Below, piece by piece: positions 37,421 through 45,569 of a DNA stretch of 64,000 bases (within the stretch, counting starts at the first letter, position 1; every line of letters starts with the position of its first letter). This DNA is from Azospirillum lipoferum (GTDB taxonomy: Bacteria; Pseudomonadota; Alphaproteobacteria; Azospirillales; Azospirillaceae): assembly GCF_024170005.1 (NCBI RefSeq), contig NZ_JALJXJ010000007.1, positions 186,001-250,000 of the forward strand. Reading direction: 5' to 3'. Position numbers and translations under genes: made by a program. Below the pieces are notes generated by a model. The model was not told where the DNA came from, searched no databases, and saw nothing but the letters and a program-made list of their open reading frames with translations.

Positions 37421-38260
37421 ATGAAGAAGATCCTTTTGGCTCTGGTGCTGGGCGCCCTGGCGACCGGCAGCGCCGTTCCGGCGATGGCGAAGGACGCGAA
37501 GAAAATCCGCATCGCCTCGGAAGGCGCCTTCGCGCCGTGGAACGGCATGGATTCCTCGGGCAAGCTGGTCGGCTTCGAAATCGACCTCGCCTGGGACCTG
37601 TGCAAGCGGATCGAAGCCGACTGCGAGCTGGTGGCGATGGATTGGGACGGCATGATCCCGTCGCTCCAGCAGGGCAAGATCGACGCCATCATGGCCGGCA
37701 TGACCATCACCGACGAGCGCAAGAAGGTCATCGCCTTCGCCGGTCCCTACGGCACCGAACAATCGACCTTCGCCACCCTGAAAACCTCCAAGCTGGCCGG
37801 TAGCGGCGTCGGTGTCGACCGCGTCGACCTCGCCGACGAGGCGGCGGCCAAGCCGGCGATCGCCAAGCTGGCCGCCCTGCTGAAGGGCAGGACGGTGGGC
37901 GTCCAGACCTCGACCATCCAGGTCGATTTCCTGGAAAAGCACCTGCCGGACGTGACGGTGCGCAATTACGACAAGATCGACAACGCCGCCATCGATCTGG
38001 CCGCCGGCCGCGTCGACGCCATCTTCGGCGACCGGTCGCCGATCGAGGCGCTCATGCGCGCCAGCGGCAACGAGGGCATGACCCTGTTCGGCCCGGCAAT
38101 GACCCGCGGCGTGCTGGGCGAAGGCATGGGTGTCGGCCTGCGCAAGGCCGATGCCGAGCTGAAGGGACGGCTGGACAAGGCCATCGCCGATGCCGGCAAG
38201 GACGGCACCATCGCGACCTTGAGCCAGAAGCATTTCGGCTACGACGTTTCGGTGCGGTGA
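37421..38260 (+). CDS. Periplasmic amino-acid-binding protein
   Basis: 279 residues, type 2 periplasmic binding fold. Signal peptide MKKILLALVLGALATGSAVPAMA is followed by KIRIASEGAFAPWNGMDSSGKLVGFEIDLA, typical of the LAO/OccT group, and the hinge region MAGMTITDERKKVIAFAGPY, with a terminal KHFGYDVS. It overlaps the next gene's GTG start by four bases. Ligand is probably a cationic amino acid or opine by family and neighbours. Confidence 0.9.
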   Translation: MKKILLALVLGALATGSAVPAMAKDAKKIRIASEGAFAPWNGMDSSGKLVGFEIDLAWDLCKRIEADCELVAMDWDGMIPSLQQGKIDAIMAGMTITDERKKVIAFAGPYGTEQSTFATLKTSKLAGSGVGVDRVDLADEAAAKPAIAKLAALLKGRTVGVQTSTIQVDFLEKHLPDVTVRNYDKIDNAAIDLAAGRVDAIFGDRSPIEALMRASGNEGMTLFGPAMTRGVLGEGMGVGLRKADAELKGRLDKAIADAGKDGTIATLSQKHFGYDVSVR

Positions 38261-38970
38261 CCGCGATGCTGGATCTCCTCACCTCCGGGCTGCACGGCTG
38301 GGGCCCACAGCTCCTGTCCGGGACGGCGATGACCATCGCGGTCGCGCTCTCGTCCTTCCTGCTGGGTCTCGCCTTCGGGGCCGCCGGCGCCGCCGCCAAG
38401 CTCAGCGACAGCCTGCTGCTGAGGGGTCTGGCGGAACTTTACACCACCGCCGTGCGCGGCGTGCCCGAACTTCTGGTGATCTACCTGCTGTTCTTCGGCG
38501 GTTCGGGCATGATCATGGCGGTGGCCGGCGTCTTCGGCTACGGCGGCCTCATCGAGCTGAACGCCTTCTCCATCGGCGTCGCCGCCGTCGGCCTGATTTC
38601 CGGCGCCTATTCGACCGAGGTCATCCGCGGCGCCGTTAAGTCGGTTCCCTACGGCCAGATCGAGGCGGCGCGGGCCTGCGGCATGGGGCGCTGGCGCATC
38701 CTGCGCCGGGTCCTGGTGCCGCAGACCCTGCGCTTCGCCCTGCCCGGCCTGGGCAATGTCTGGCAGCTGACGCTGAAGGACACGGCACTCATCTCCGTCA
38801 CCGCATTGGCCGAGATCATGCGCGTCGCCCACACCGCCGCCGGCTCCACCCGGCAATCCTTCCTGTTCTACAGCGTCGCCGCCTTGCTCTACCTCGCGCT
38901 CACCACCGTCTCGACGACGGCGTTCCAGCGGGCCGAGCGCTATGCGAGCCGCGGCGTGCGGAGGGCCTGA
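38257..38970 (+). CDS. Amino-acid ABC transporter permease (OccQ/HisQ type)
   Basis: 237 residues with about five membrane segments. The EAA-loop region YGQIEAARACGMGRWRILRR and YTTAVRGVPELLVIYLLFFGG identify the HisQ branch. Its GTG start overlaps the binding-protein stop (GTGA), and the next permease starts three bases after its stop. Confidence 0.9.
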   Translation: MTAMLDLLTSGLHGWGPQLLSGTAMTIAVALSSFLLGLAFGAAGAAAKLSDSLLLRGLAELYTTAVRGVPELLVIYLLFFGGSGMIMAVAGVFGYGGLIELNAFSIGVAAVGLISGAYSTEVIRGAVKSVPYGQIEAARACGMGRWRILRRVLVPQTLRFALPGLGNVWQLTLKDTALISVTALAEIMRVAHTAAGSTRQSFLFYSVAALLYLALTTVSTTAFQRAERYASRGVRRA

Positions 38971-38972
38971 CG

Positions 38973-39662
38973 ATGAACTGGACCCTGATGTGGGACAGCC
39001 TGCCGCGCCTGCTGGCGGCCCTGCCCCTGACCCTGCAACTGGTGACGCTGGCGCTGGCCTTCGGTGCGGTTCTGGCCTTCGCCACCGCCCTGCTGCGGCT
39101 GTCCGGCAACCGGGTGGCGGTGGCGCTCACCTCGGCCTACAGCTTCGTCTTCCGCGGCACGCCGCTGCTGGTGCAGATCTTCCTGATCTATTATGGCCTC
39201 AGCCAGATCGAGTTCATCCGCGACAGTTTCCTCTGGCCCGTCCTCAGCCAGCCGATGTGGTGCGCCATCCTGGCGCTGGCGCTCAACACCGGCGCCTACA
39301 CCGCCGAGATCCTGCGCGGCGCCATCGAAACCGTGCCGCAGGGACAGGTGGAGGCGGCGCGGGCCTGCGGCATGTCGCGGCTGCGGGTTTTCCGCCGCAT
39401 CGTCCTGCCGGTGGCGATCCGCCAGATGCTGCCGGCCTACGGCAACGAGGTGATCCTGATGGTGAAGGCCAGCTCGCTCGCCAGCACCATCACGATGATG
39501 GAGATCACCGGCGTCGCCCGTCGGATGATCGCCCAGACCTTCGCGGTGTTCGAGATCTTCATCGTCGCCGGCATCCTCTACCTGCTGATCAACTTCATCG
39601 CCACCCGCCTGATCAAGCACGCCGAATGGCGCATGACCCCCCATCTGCGGGCGCGGGCCTGA
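38973..39662 (+). CDS. Amino-acid ABC transporter permease (OccM/HisM type)
   Basis: 229 residues with five hydrophobic segments; FVFRGTPLLVQIFLIYYGLSQ and GQVEAARACGMSRLRVFRRI mark the HisM partner permease. It closes the ABC operon with the HisQ-type gene immediately upstream. Confidence 0.9.
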   Translation: MNWTLMWDSLPRLLAALPLTLQLVTLALAFGAVLAFATALLRLSGNRVAVALTSAYSFVFRGTPLLVQIFLIYYGLSQIEFIRDSFLWPVLSQPMWCAILALALNTGAYTAEILRGAIETVPQGQVEAARACGMSRLRVFRRIVLPVAIRQMLPAYGNEVILMVKASSLASTITMMEITGVARRMIAQTFAVFEIFIVAGILYLLINFIATRLIKHAEWRMTPHLRARA

Positions 39663-39720
39663 AGCGCCGCATTCATGCTATCCTGCCGTCCGGCTTCGAC
39701 TGCACCAGCAACCGGACGAC

Positions 39721-40536
39721 ATGACCACCGCCGTCAGCGACCAGGACCGCCTCATCCCCCTCCCCGATGGCTCCGGCCGCCTCTCTGTCAAGGACTGGAC
39801 GCCCGATGCGTCCGCATCACTGCCGCCGATCCTGCTGTTCCACGATTCGCTCGGCTGCGTCGACCTGTGGCGCAGCTTCCCGGCCCACCTCGCTGCGGCG
39901 ACGGCGCGGCGGGTCGTCGCCTATGACCGGCTGGGCTTCGGCCGCTCCGATCCTCATCCCGGCACGCTGACCCTCGGCTTCGTCGCGGCGGAGGCGCGGG
40001 ATATTGTTCCCCTCCTGCTCGACCATCTCGGCATCGGTGATTTCATCGCCTGCGGCCACAGCGTCGGCGGCGGCATGGCGGTGGAGACGGCGGCGCGCTT
40101 CCCCTCCCGCTGCCGCGCGCTGGTGACCATCGCCGCGCAAGCCTTCGTCGAGGACCGCACGCTGGCCGGAATCCGCGAGGCGAAGCAGGGCTTCCAGGAC
40201 CCGGCACAGCTCGCCCGGCTGGCGCGATACCATGGCGGCAAGGCGCGCTGGGTGGCCGATGCCTGGACCGAAAGCTGGCTGTCCCCCGCCTTTGCCGGCT
40301 GGACCCTGGACGCCGCCCTGGCGGAGGTCCGCTGTCCGGTGCTGGCCCTGCATGGCGACCGCGACGAATACGGTTCGGCCGAACACCCCGCCCGCATCGC
40401 CGCCGGGCGCGGCACCGTCCGCCTGCTGCCCGACACCGGCCATGTCCCCCACCGCGAATGCGAGGACGCGGTGGTCGAGGCGATCAGGGATTTCCTGAAG
40501 AATCCCCTCTCCCCCCCGGGGAGAGGGTTAGGGTGA
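39721..40536 (+). CDS. Alpha/beta hydrolase whose C-terminus reads through an intergenic palindrome
   Basis: Cytoplasmic hydrolase of 271 residues. FHDSLGCVDLWRSFP (oxyanion region), YDRLGFGRSDP, nucleophile Ser in GHSVGGGMAV, acid in LHGDRDEYGS and His in DTGHVPHRE form a complete catalytic set. The natural end of the fold is near IRDFLKN; the last ~12 residues ([11 protein letters not shown]) are encoded by the C-run/G-run palindrome at 40499. The gene overlaps the convergent hybrid kinase gene by 53 bases. Substrate unknown; it lies 58 bases after the amino-acid importer and may be co-transcribed. Confidence 0.85.
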   Translation: MTTAVSDQDRLIPLPDGSGRLSVKDWTPDASASLPPILLFHDSLGCVDLWRSFPAHLAAATARRVVAYDRLGFGRSDPHPGTLTLGFVAAEARDIVPLLLDHLGIGDFIACGHSVGGGMAVETAARFPSRCRALVTIAAQAFVEDRTLAGIREAKQGFQDPAQLARLARYHGGKARWVADAWTESWLSPAFAGWTLDAALAEVRCPVLALHGDRDEYGSAEHPARIAAGRGTVRLLPDTGHVPHRECEDAVVEAIRDFLKNPLSPPGRGLG

Positions 40537-42310
40537 GGGGGTCGCGCGGCGGCATTTTTCCCGAAGATCCATCCTGTGCATCCCCCTCACCCAGCGCGGC
40601 ATCCAGCAGTTCCGCCAACGCACCCACGCGATAGGGCTTCGGCAGCACCCGCACCCCTTCGATGCGGGCGATGTCCTCGCTGTAGCCGGTGGTCAACACG
40701 ACCGGCAGGCCAGGCCGCAGGCGCCGGGCGGTATGGGCGAGGTCGACGCCGTTCATCGCCCCCGGCATCACCACGTCGCTGAACAGCAGGTCGATCCGCA
40801 GATCCCCGTCGGTCAGCAGCCCCAGTGCCTCCTCCGCATTGGCGGCGCGCAGCACGGCATAGCCGATCTCGTCGAGCGCCGCCGCCACCATGCTGCCGAC
40901 GACGGGATCGTCCTCCACCAGCAGCAGGCGCCGACCCGCCCCGCGAGCGGTGTCCAGCGCCCGTTCGGCCGCCGGGGCCGCCACCGGCTTGGCCGTCCGC
41001 GGCAGGAACAGCGAGACGGCGGTGCCCCGGCCGGGAGCGCTGTCGATCTCCACCCGCCCCGACGATTGCCGGGTGAAGCCGTACACCTGCGCCAGCCCGA
41101 GGCCGGAGCCCTTGCCGACCTCCTTTGTGGTGAAAAACGGCTCGAAGACGCGGGCCTTCACCTCCGGCTCCATGCCGGTGCCGGTGTCGGCGACCGTCAC
41201 CTGCACCAGATCGCCGCTGGCCCCAATCGCCGGCCGGTTGCGCGCGGTGACGCGCAGCCGCCCGCCCTCCGGCATGGCGTCGCGGGCATTGACGGCAAGG
41301 TTCAGGATCGCCAGTTCGAACTGGGTCGGATCGACCTCCACCGGCCACAGCCCCGGTTCGACCTGCGTCTCCAGCGTGATGTCGGCGCGGATGGCGCGGG
41401 TCAGCAGGTCGGCCATGCCCAGCAGCCGGTCGCGGACGTCCATCGGCTCCGGCCGCAGGGTCTGCCGGCGGGCGAAGGCCATCAGCTGCTGCACCAGCTT
41501 GGCGCCGCGGTCGATCGCCTGATGCCCGGTTTCCAGCAGCGGCTGGATCGACGGCTCCTTCGCCCGCCGCCCGACCAGCTGAAGGCAGCTCGCCAGCGCC
41601 TGGAGCAGGTTGTTGAAGTCATGGGCGATGCCGCCGGTCAGCTGGCCCATCGCCTCCATCTTCTGGCTCTGGCGCAGGGCGGCCTCGACCTTCTCGCGCT
41701 CGGCGATCTCGGCGTTCAGCGCCCCGTTGGCGGCGGACAGGTCGCGCGCCTGCTCCGCCAGATCGCGGTTGGCCCGCGTCAGCGCCGCCTGCGCCGCGCC
41801 AAGCACCAGCACGATCAGCAAAGTCATCGCCAGCAGCAGCGCCATGCCGACATAGCGCTCGGCCCGGCGGGCGAAGGGCTCCACCTGCGTGCGCAGCGAC
41901 ACGCTGCCGATGGCTCCCCCATCCTGCATCACCGGTACGGTCACCGTCAGATGGTCGCCATCGAAATGGTGGCCCAACGGCTCGGCAGCCTGCGGCACCG
42001 GCAGCATACCGCCCGCGGTATGGGCGGCGAACAGGCGACCATTGCCGTCATAGACGCCGGCCGCCTCGAATTCCGGGCTGGCGGACAGCGCCGCCACATA
42101 TTCGCCGGCGGCGTTCCGATCGTTGAAGCTCAGCGCCGCGGTAACGGTGGCTGCCAGGATCCGCGCCTGCACCTCCACGTCGCCTGCCCGCTCGTCGCGA
42201 TAGGCCTTTTCGCTGACCATCGCCATCAGCCCGCCGGCGATCAGCAGGATCGCCACCGCCAGTGCGGTCAGGCGCGGCGTGTGCCGCCAGAATCCGGCCA
42301 GATCGGTCAC
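40484..42310 (-). CDS. CHASE8-type hybrid sensor histidine kinase with receiver domain
   Basis: Membrane sensor of 608 residues. TM1 ~13-32, a periplasmic CHASE8-like domain ~36-150 ([22 protein letters not shown] is characteristic), TM2 ~154-175 and a coiled coil to ~215. Phospho-acceptor His230 lies in [12 protein letters not shown]-box [15 protein letters not shown]-boxes DTGTGMEPE and [13 protein letters not shown]; a C-terminal receiver with VEDDP, phospho-Asp in FSDVVMPG and Lys in LPKPYR. The last ~15 residues ([19 protein letters not shown]) come from the palindrome shared with the convergent hydrolase. Third gene of the TonB receptor-YfiR-kinase operon. Confidence 0.92.
   Translation of the reverse strand: MTDLAGFWRHTPRLTALAVAILLIAGGLMAMVSEKAYRDERAGDVEVQARILAATVTAALSFNDRNAAGEYVAALSASPEFEAAGVYDGNGRLFAAHTAGGMLPVPQAAEPLGHHFDGDHLTVTVPVMQDGGAIGSVSLRTQVEPFARRAERYVGMALLLAMTLLIVLVLGAAQAALTRANRDLAEQARDLSAANGALNAEIAEREKVEAALRQSQKMEAMGQLTGGIAHDFNNLLQALASCLQLVGRRAKEPSIQPLLETGHQAIDRGAKLVQQLMAFARRQTLRPEPMDVRDRLLGMADLLTRAIRADITLETQVEPGLWPVEVDPTQFELAILNLAVNARDAMPEGGRLRVTARNRPAIGASGDLVQVTVADTGTGMEPEVKARVFEPFFTTKEVGKGSGLGLAQVYGFTRQSSGRVEIDSAPGRGTAVSLFLPRTAKPVAAPAAERALDTARGAGRRLLLVEDDPVVGSMVAAALDEIGYAVLRAANAEEALGLLTDGDLRIDLLFSDVVMPGAMNGVDLAHTARRLRPGLPVVLTTGYSEDIARIEGVRVLPKPYRVGALAELLDAALGEGDAQDGSSGKMPPRDPLTLTLSPGGRGDSSGNP
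40499..40541. repeat. C-run/G-run palindrome inside two overlapping coding ends
   Basis: CCCCTCTCCC...GGGAGAGGGTTAGGGTGAGGGGG copy lying wholly or partly in the 53-bp overlap of the convergent hydrolase (plus) and kinase (minus) genes. The extended TTAGGGTGAGGGG arm is the same as at 55281. It appears to have been inserted at the gene ends and recruited as coding sequence. Confidence 0.75.
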
Positions 42311-42329
42311 GTCGCCCCCTCCCGCTTTC

Positions 42330-42860
42330 TCATTGCCGAACCGCCAGACTCATCAGCTTGGAACTGATCGCCAGCCGGTTGTCCTGGGCCGCCGCCGCAT
42401 CGATGACGAAGCGGACCCGATCCTCGCGCAGCACGAAGGTGATAACGGCTCCGGCTCCCGATCCGCCCGGCGCATCGGCATCGCTGACCGTCAGAACCGG
42501 CTCGCCGCGCTGCCGGTCCATCGGCACCGTCCCATAGAGCAGATGGCAGCCGGACCCTCTTTCGAAGCGTGGCCGCCGCACCAGCTCGATCGGCCGGCCG
42601 CCGGCGCTCTGCCCGGCGACGACACGGTCCAGCAGCTCGCCGAACGGGTCCACCCCTTCCACGCAGAGACGGAACGGGCTGTCGGTCGTGGCAAAGGCGC
42701 TCTGCGGCCAGGTGACGAAAGCGATGAACTTGTAGAGGAAGGTCGCCTTCACCGCCGCCTCCAGCGGTTCTGCCGCCGCGACCGGCCCCGGCGCACCGGC
42801 CAGCACCAGCAGCAGGCCCAGCGCCAGCGGACCGCCCCAGCGGATGGGTCGCTCCTCCAC
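42330..42860 (-). CDS. YfiR family (DUF4154) periplasmic protein
   Basis: 176 residues starting at GTG. Signal peptide ~1-29 (LALGLLLVLAGAPGPVAAA). EAAVKATFLYKFIAFVTWP is the YfiR hallmark, with RLCVEGVDPFGELLD and GCHLLYG providing two Cys, and VLTVSDADAP then ISSKLMSLAV at the end. In Pseudomonas YfiR is the periplasmic repressor of the diguanylate cyclase YfiN; here no cyclase is present and the neighbour is a CHASE8 kinase, whose periplasmic domain resembles that of YfiN. It lies between the TonB receptor and the kinase, with 2- and 19-base gaps. Confidence 0.9.
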   Translation of the reverse strand: MEERPIRWGGPLALGLLLVLAGAPGPVAAAEPLEAAVKATFLYKFIAFVTWPQSAFATTDSPFRLCVEGVDPFGELLDRVVAGQSAGGRPIELVRRPRFERGSGCHLLYGTVPMDRQRGEPVLTVSDADAPGGSGAGAVITFVLREDRVRFVIDAAAAQDNRLAISSKLMSLAVRQ

Positions 42861-42862
42861 GC

Positions 42863-44818
42863 TCAGAACCCCACCCGCAGGCGGGCGTAGATGCTCCGCC
42901 CGATGGCGCGCGGCGCATTGTTGGACGGGTCGTAGGCCTCCAGATGGCGGGCATGCAGCAGATTCTGGCCGAACAGCGACAGCTCCAGCGCCGGGGTGAC
43001 GTGCCAGCCCAGATGCAGGTCGGCCTCGGTATAGGCCGGGACGTTCGACACCGCGACCCGGCCGACCCGGCGCAGGGTGGCGTCGAACTCCACCTCCGGC
43101 GTCAGGTTCATCCGCGAGCGCAGCTGGAGCTGATAGGCCGGATCCTGCCCCGCGGCCTGAAAGCGCGACAGGTCATTCGCCCCCGGCTTCAGCCGCAGGC
43201 TCTTGTGCAGCCAGTTGGCCCCGGCATGCAGGGTCCACCAGCTGGTCAGCCCATAGCTGCCCCAGCCTTCCACACCATAGGTGCTGCCCTCCATGTCGTT
43301 GCGCAGCATGATCGGCAGGCCGCCACCGGTCATGCTGGTGGTGCGCAAGTCGTCATAGACATTGTAGAAGGCCGACAGCGCCACCCGGCTGTTCGCCGTG
43401 GGCTGGCCGCGATAGCCCACTTCGTAGGCGGTCAGCCGCTCCGACTGGAAATCCGGCGAGGGCGCCAGGATGCCGCCGCCCGACAGCTCGCGATCGATGC
43501 GTGACGGCGTGCGCACCGACCGGCTGACCGCCGTCCACAACATGTGCGCATCCGACAGCCGCCAGGCGAGCCGCAGGTTGGGCAGCAGGTCGAAGCCGGA
43601 ATAGCTGTTGTATTCGGCCTTCAGGCCGACCGTCAGCTTCAGCTTCGGGGCCAGCGTCACCTCGTCCTGGGCGAACAGGCTGCCCAGCGAGATCGTCTTG
43701 TCCTCGTCCGGAAAACCGAAGGCCACCAGGGAGCGGAAGGCCGACTGCCACACCCGGTACTGCGCCCCCCAGACCAGCTGGTGCCGGCTGCCCAGCGCCA
43801 CATTGTGCTGGGCCTGGACGTCGAAGGTCTGCACCCGGTCGGTCGCGACCAGATAGTCGCGGTTCTGCTGGTCGTAATAGGCCTGGAGCTGCACCGACGA
43901 CCCGTCGCCCAGCTTGTGCGTCCAGCGCCCGAGCAGGTTCCCGCCATGCAGCGTGGTGTCGAGCCATTCCGTATGGTTGCGGTACAGATCGCCCTGAAGG
44001 GTGTACGACGCCGCCCCGCCCGCCGCCCCGTCCCCCGTCTTGCCATCCAGCCGGAATCCGGCCTGCGACCCGTCGAAGGCGTCGGTCGAGGCATCGCCCC
44101 GCGTCACCGCGAAGCTGCTGCGCCGGTCGAAGCCGGTCAGATAGCCGCGCAGCGCCATCGCGCCATCCGCCGCCTTCACGCCATAGCGCAGCGTGCCGTT
44201 GCGCTCGCCGGAGCCGGCGCCGACCTCGGCGAATCCGCCGGTGCTGTCGCCGGCGGAGCGGGTGATGACGTTGACGACGCCGTTGACCGCGTTGGCACCC
44301 CACAGCGTGCCGCCGGGGCCGCTGACCACCTCGATCCGCTCGATCTCCGACAGGGGGACGTTCACCCCTTCCCAGAAGACGGTGGAGGCGACCGGCGAAT
44401 AGACGCTGCGGCCGTCGACCATAACCTGGAGCTTGTTGGAGGATTCCGGCGAGTTGAAGCCGCGGGCGGTGACGGTATAGCCGGCGGTGTTCAGCCGCGC
44501 GACCTCCAGGTTGGGCGCCAGCCGCAGCGCTTCGGGCAGGCTGGTGGCGCCGGACCGCCGGATGTCCTCCGCCGTGATGACATAGACCGCCGCCGCCGCA
44601 TCGCTCAGCGGTTCCGGCCGCTTTGAGATCGAGGTGACCTTGATCGCCCCCAGCTCCTCGATCGACAGGGTCGACAGATCCTCGATTGTCTGGGCCGGCG
44701 CGGCATGGGGGACCAGAAGCAGCGACAGCGACAGGATGGCGCCCAGCCTGCGGGCCGGACCGCCTGCCCCCTCGATCCTGTCGCACCGGCTCTCGCGACG
44801 GAAGGCTGGCCCTGGCAT
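42863..44818 (-). CDS. TonB-dependent outer-membrane receptor
   Basis: 651 residues. Signal peptide ~28-45 (GAILSLSLLLVPHAAPA), then a TonB-proximal IEDLSTLSIEELGAIKVTSISKRPEPL, the plug domain (~55-165: SLPEALRLAPNLEVARLN, VTARGFNS, LWGANAVNGVVNVITRSAG) and the beta barrel to the C-terminal GRSIYARLRVGF ending in Phe. The TLSIEELGAIKVTSVSK opening is typical of receptors encoded with YfiR and CHASE8 kinases. Ligand unknown. First gene of a three-gene operon; the promoter should be in 44819-44907. Confidence 0.92.
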   Translation of the reverse strand: MPGPAFRRESRCDRIEGAGGPARRLGAILSLSLLLVPHAAPAQTIEDLSTLSIEELGAIKVTSISKRPEPLSDAAAAVYVITAEDIRRSGATSLPEALRLAPNLEVARLNTAGYTVTARGFNSPESSNKLQVMVDGRSVYSPVASTVFWEGVNVPLSEIERIEVVSGPGGTLWGANAVNGVVNVITRSAGDSTGGFAEVGAGSGERNGTLRYGVKAADGAMALRGYLTGFDRRSSFAVTRGDASTDAFDGSQAGFRLDGKTGDGAAGGAASYTLQGDLYRNHTEWLDTTLHGGNLLGRWTHKLGDGSSVQLQAYYDQQNRDYLVATDRVQTFDVQAQHNVALGSRHQLVWGAQYRVWQSAFRSLVAFGFPDEDKTISLGSLFAQDEVTLAPKLKLTVGLKAEYNSYSGFDLLPNLRLAWRLSDAHMLWTAVSRSVRTPSRIDRELSGGGILAPSPDFQSERLTAYEVGYRGQPTANSRVALSAFYNVYDDLRTTSMTGGGLPIMLRNDMEGSTYGVEGWGSYGLTSWWTLHAGANWLHKSLRLKPGANDLSRFQAAGQDPAYQLQLRSRMNLTPEVEFDATLRRVGRVAVSNVPAYTEADLHLGWHVTPALELSLFGQNLLHARHLEAYDPSNNAPRAIGRSIYARLRVGF

Positions 44819-44907
44819 GGATGCTTGCTTGCTCTGTTCAGTGTCTGCACGAACGAGCTTTATAGCAGCCTTGAGCGTGACCTCCCGCTAGGCGGAACGG
44901 CCGAGTT

Positions 44908-45246
44908 TTACCTGGAGCTTTCGGGCGTCTGACCACCGGAGTCTGCCACCCGCTCACGCTCCGCCCGCAGCAGGGCGAGCTTCGACTCCAGCTTGCAGAT
45001 CTTCCTGTCGAGCTTGCGCAGCCGCTTGCGCGGCGCCTTCCCTTCAACCGATCCCGCTTCGACGCCTTGGCGGATCCTCTCGTTGATCGCCGCCTTGGCC
45101 GTGTCGCTCAGCCGTTTCCACCCCTTCACCTCCGCCTTGCTGCGGTGGCAGCCCAGGCAGGCACCGCCCCCGCCGAAGCGGCAGAGGCCGATGCAGGGAT
45201 TGCCGGTGTCCGTTCCCGATGCCTTTTTGCTCAGCTTTCCGCTCAT
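44908..45246 (-). CDS. DUF1289 family protein
   Basis: 112 residues. The short Cys-rich DUF1289 motif NPCIGLCRFGGGGACLGCHRSKAEVKGWKRL supplies four Cys likely to bind a metal; SDTAKAAINERI continues the family pattern. The C-terminal half is a basic/charged coiled-coil-like helix (RKLDRKICKLESKLALLRAERER). Start MSGKLSKKASG; the upstream frame extends to 45453 but covers regulatory DNA. Function unknown. Divergent from ccoG. Confidence 0.85.
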   Translation of the reverse strand: MSGKLSKKASGTDTGNPCIGLCRFGGGGACLGCHRSKAEVKGWKRLSDTAKAAINERIRQGVEAGSVEGKAPRKRLRKLDRKICKLESKLALLRAERERVADSGGQTPESSR

Positions 45247-45569
45247 GGGACCTGCCGCGTGGTCGTCTCCGGTCGACGACAATGTGCACCGGGACGCCCG
45301 TCCGGCAATGGCGGCCGGCGGAAGGGTGACATGCAGGCGACCGGGCATTCCTTCCAAGCCATCAGGATGTAGGGATATCCGGAAGAGTAATTCCATACAA
45401 AGATGCGACATACCGCCGCATTCGGCCCTCGCAAGCCACGGCGGCCCCACCATCGACTTGCCGAATCCCTACAAATAATCCATACAAACTACATTGTCGG
45501 ATGGCCACCCCTCCATACGCCTGCCGGTGCGGGCAGGTGGCCGGACCTCCTCTTCGTGCCAGGTGATCC
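45247..45569. promoter_or_regulatory. Divergent DUF1289 / ccoG control region
   Basis: 323 bp without a gene. It holds three near-copies of a decamer: TCCATACAAA at 45392 and 45479, and TCCCTACAAA at 45466; the last two are 13 bases apart. No FNR/FixK box (TTGAT-N4-ATCAA) was found, although ccoG is commonly under such control. The decamers could be regulator half-sites; unproven. Confidence 0.4.

Noticed and set aside
44993..45478. 161-codon plus-strand open frame opposite DUF1289
   Set aside because: Mirror of the DUF1289 gene, which has the diagnostic Cys motif; the rest covers the divergent control region.
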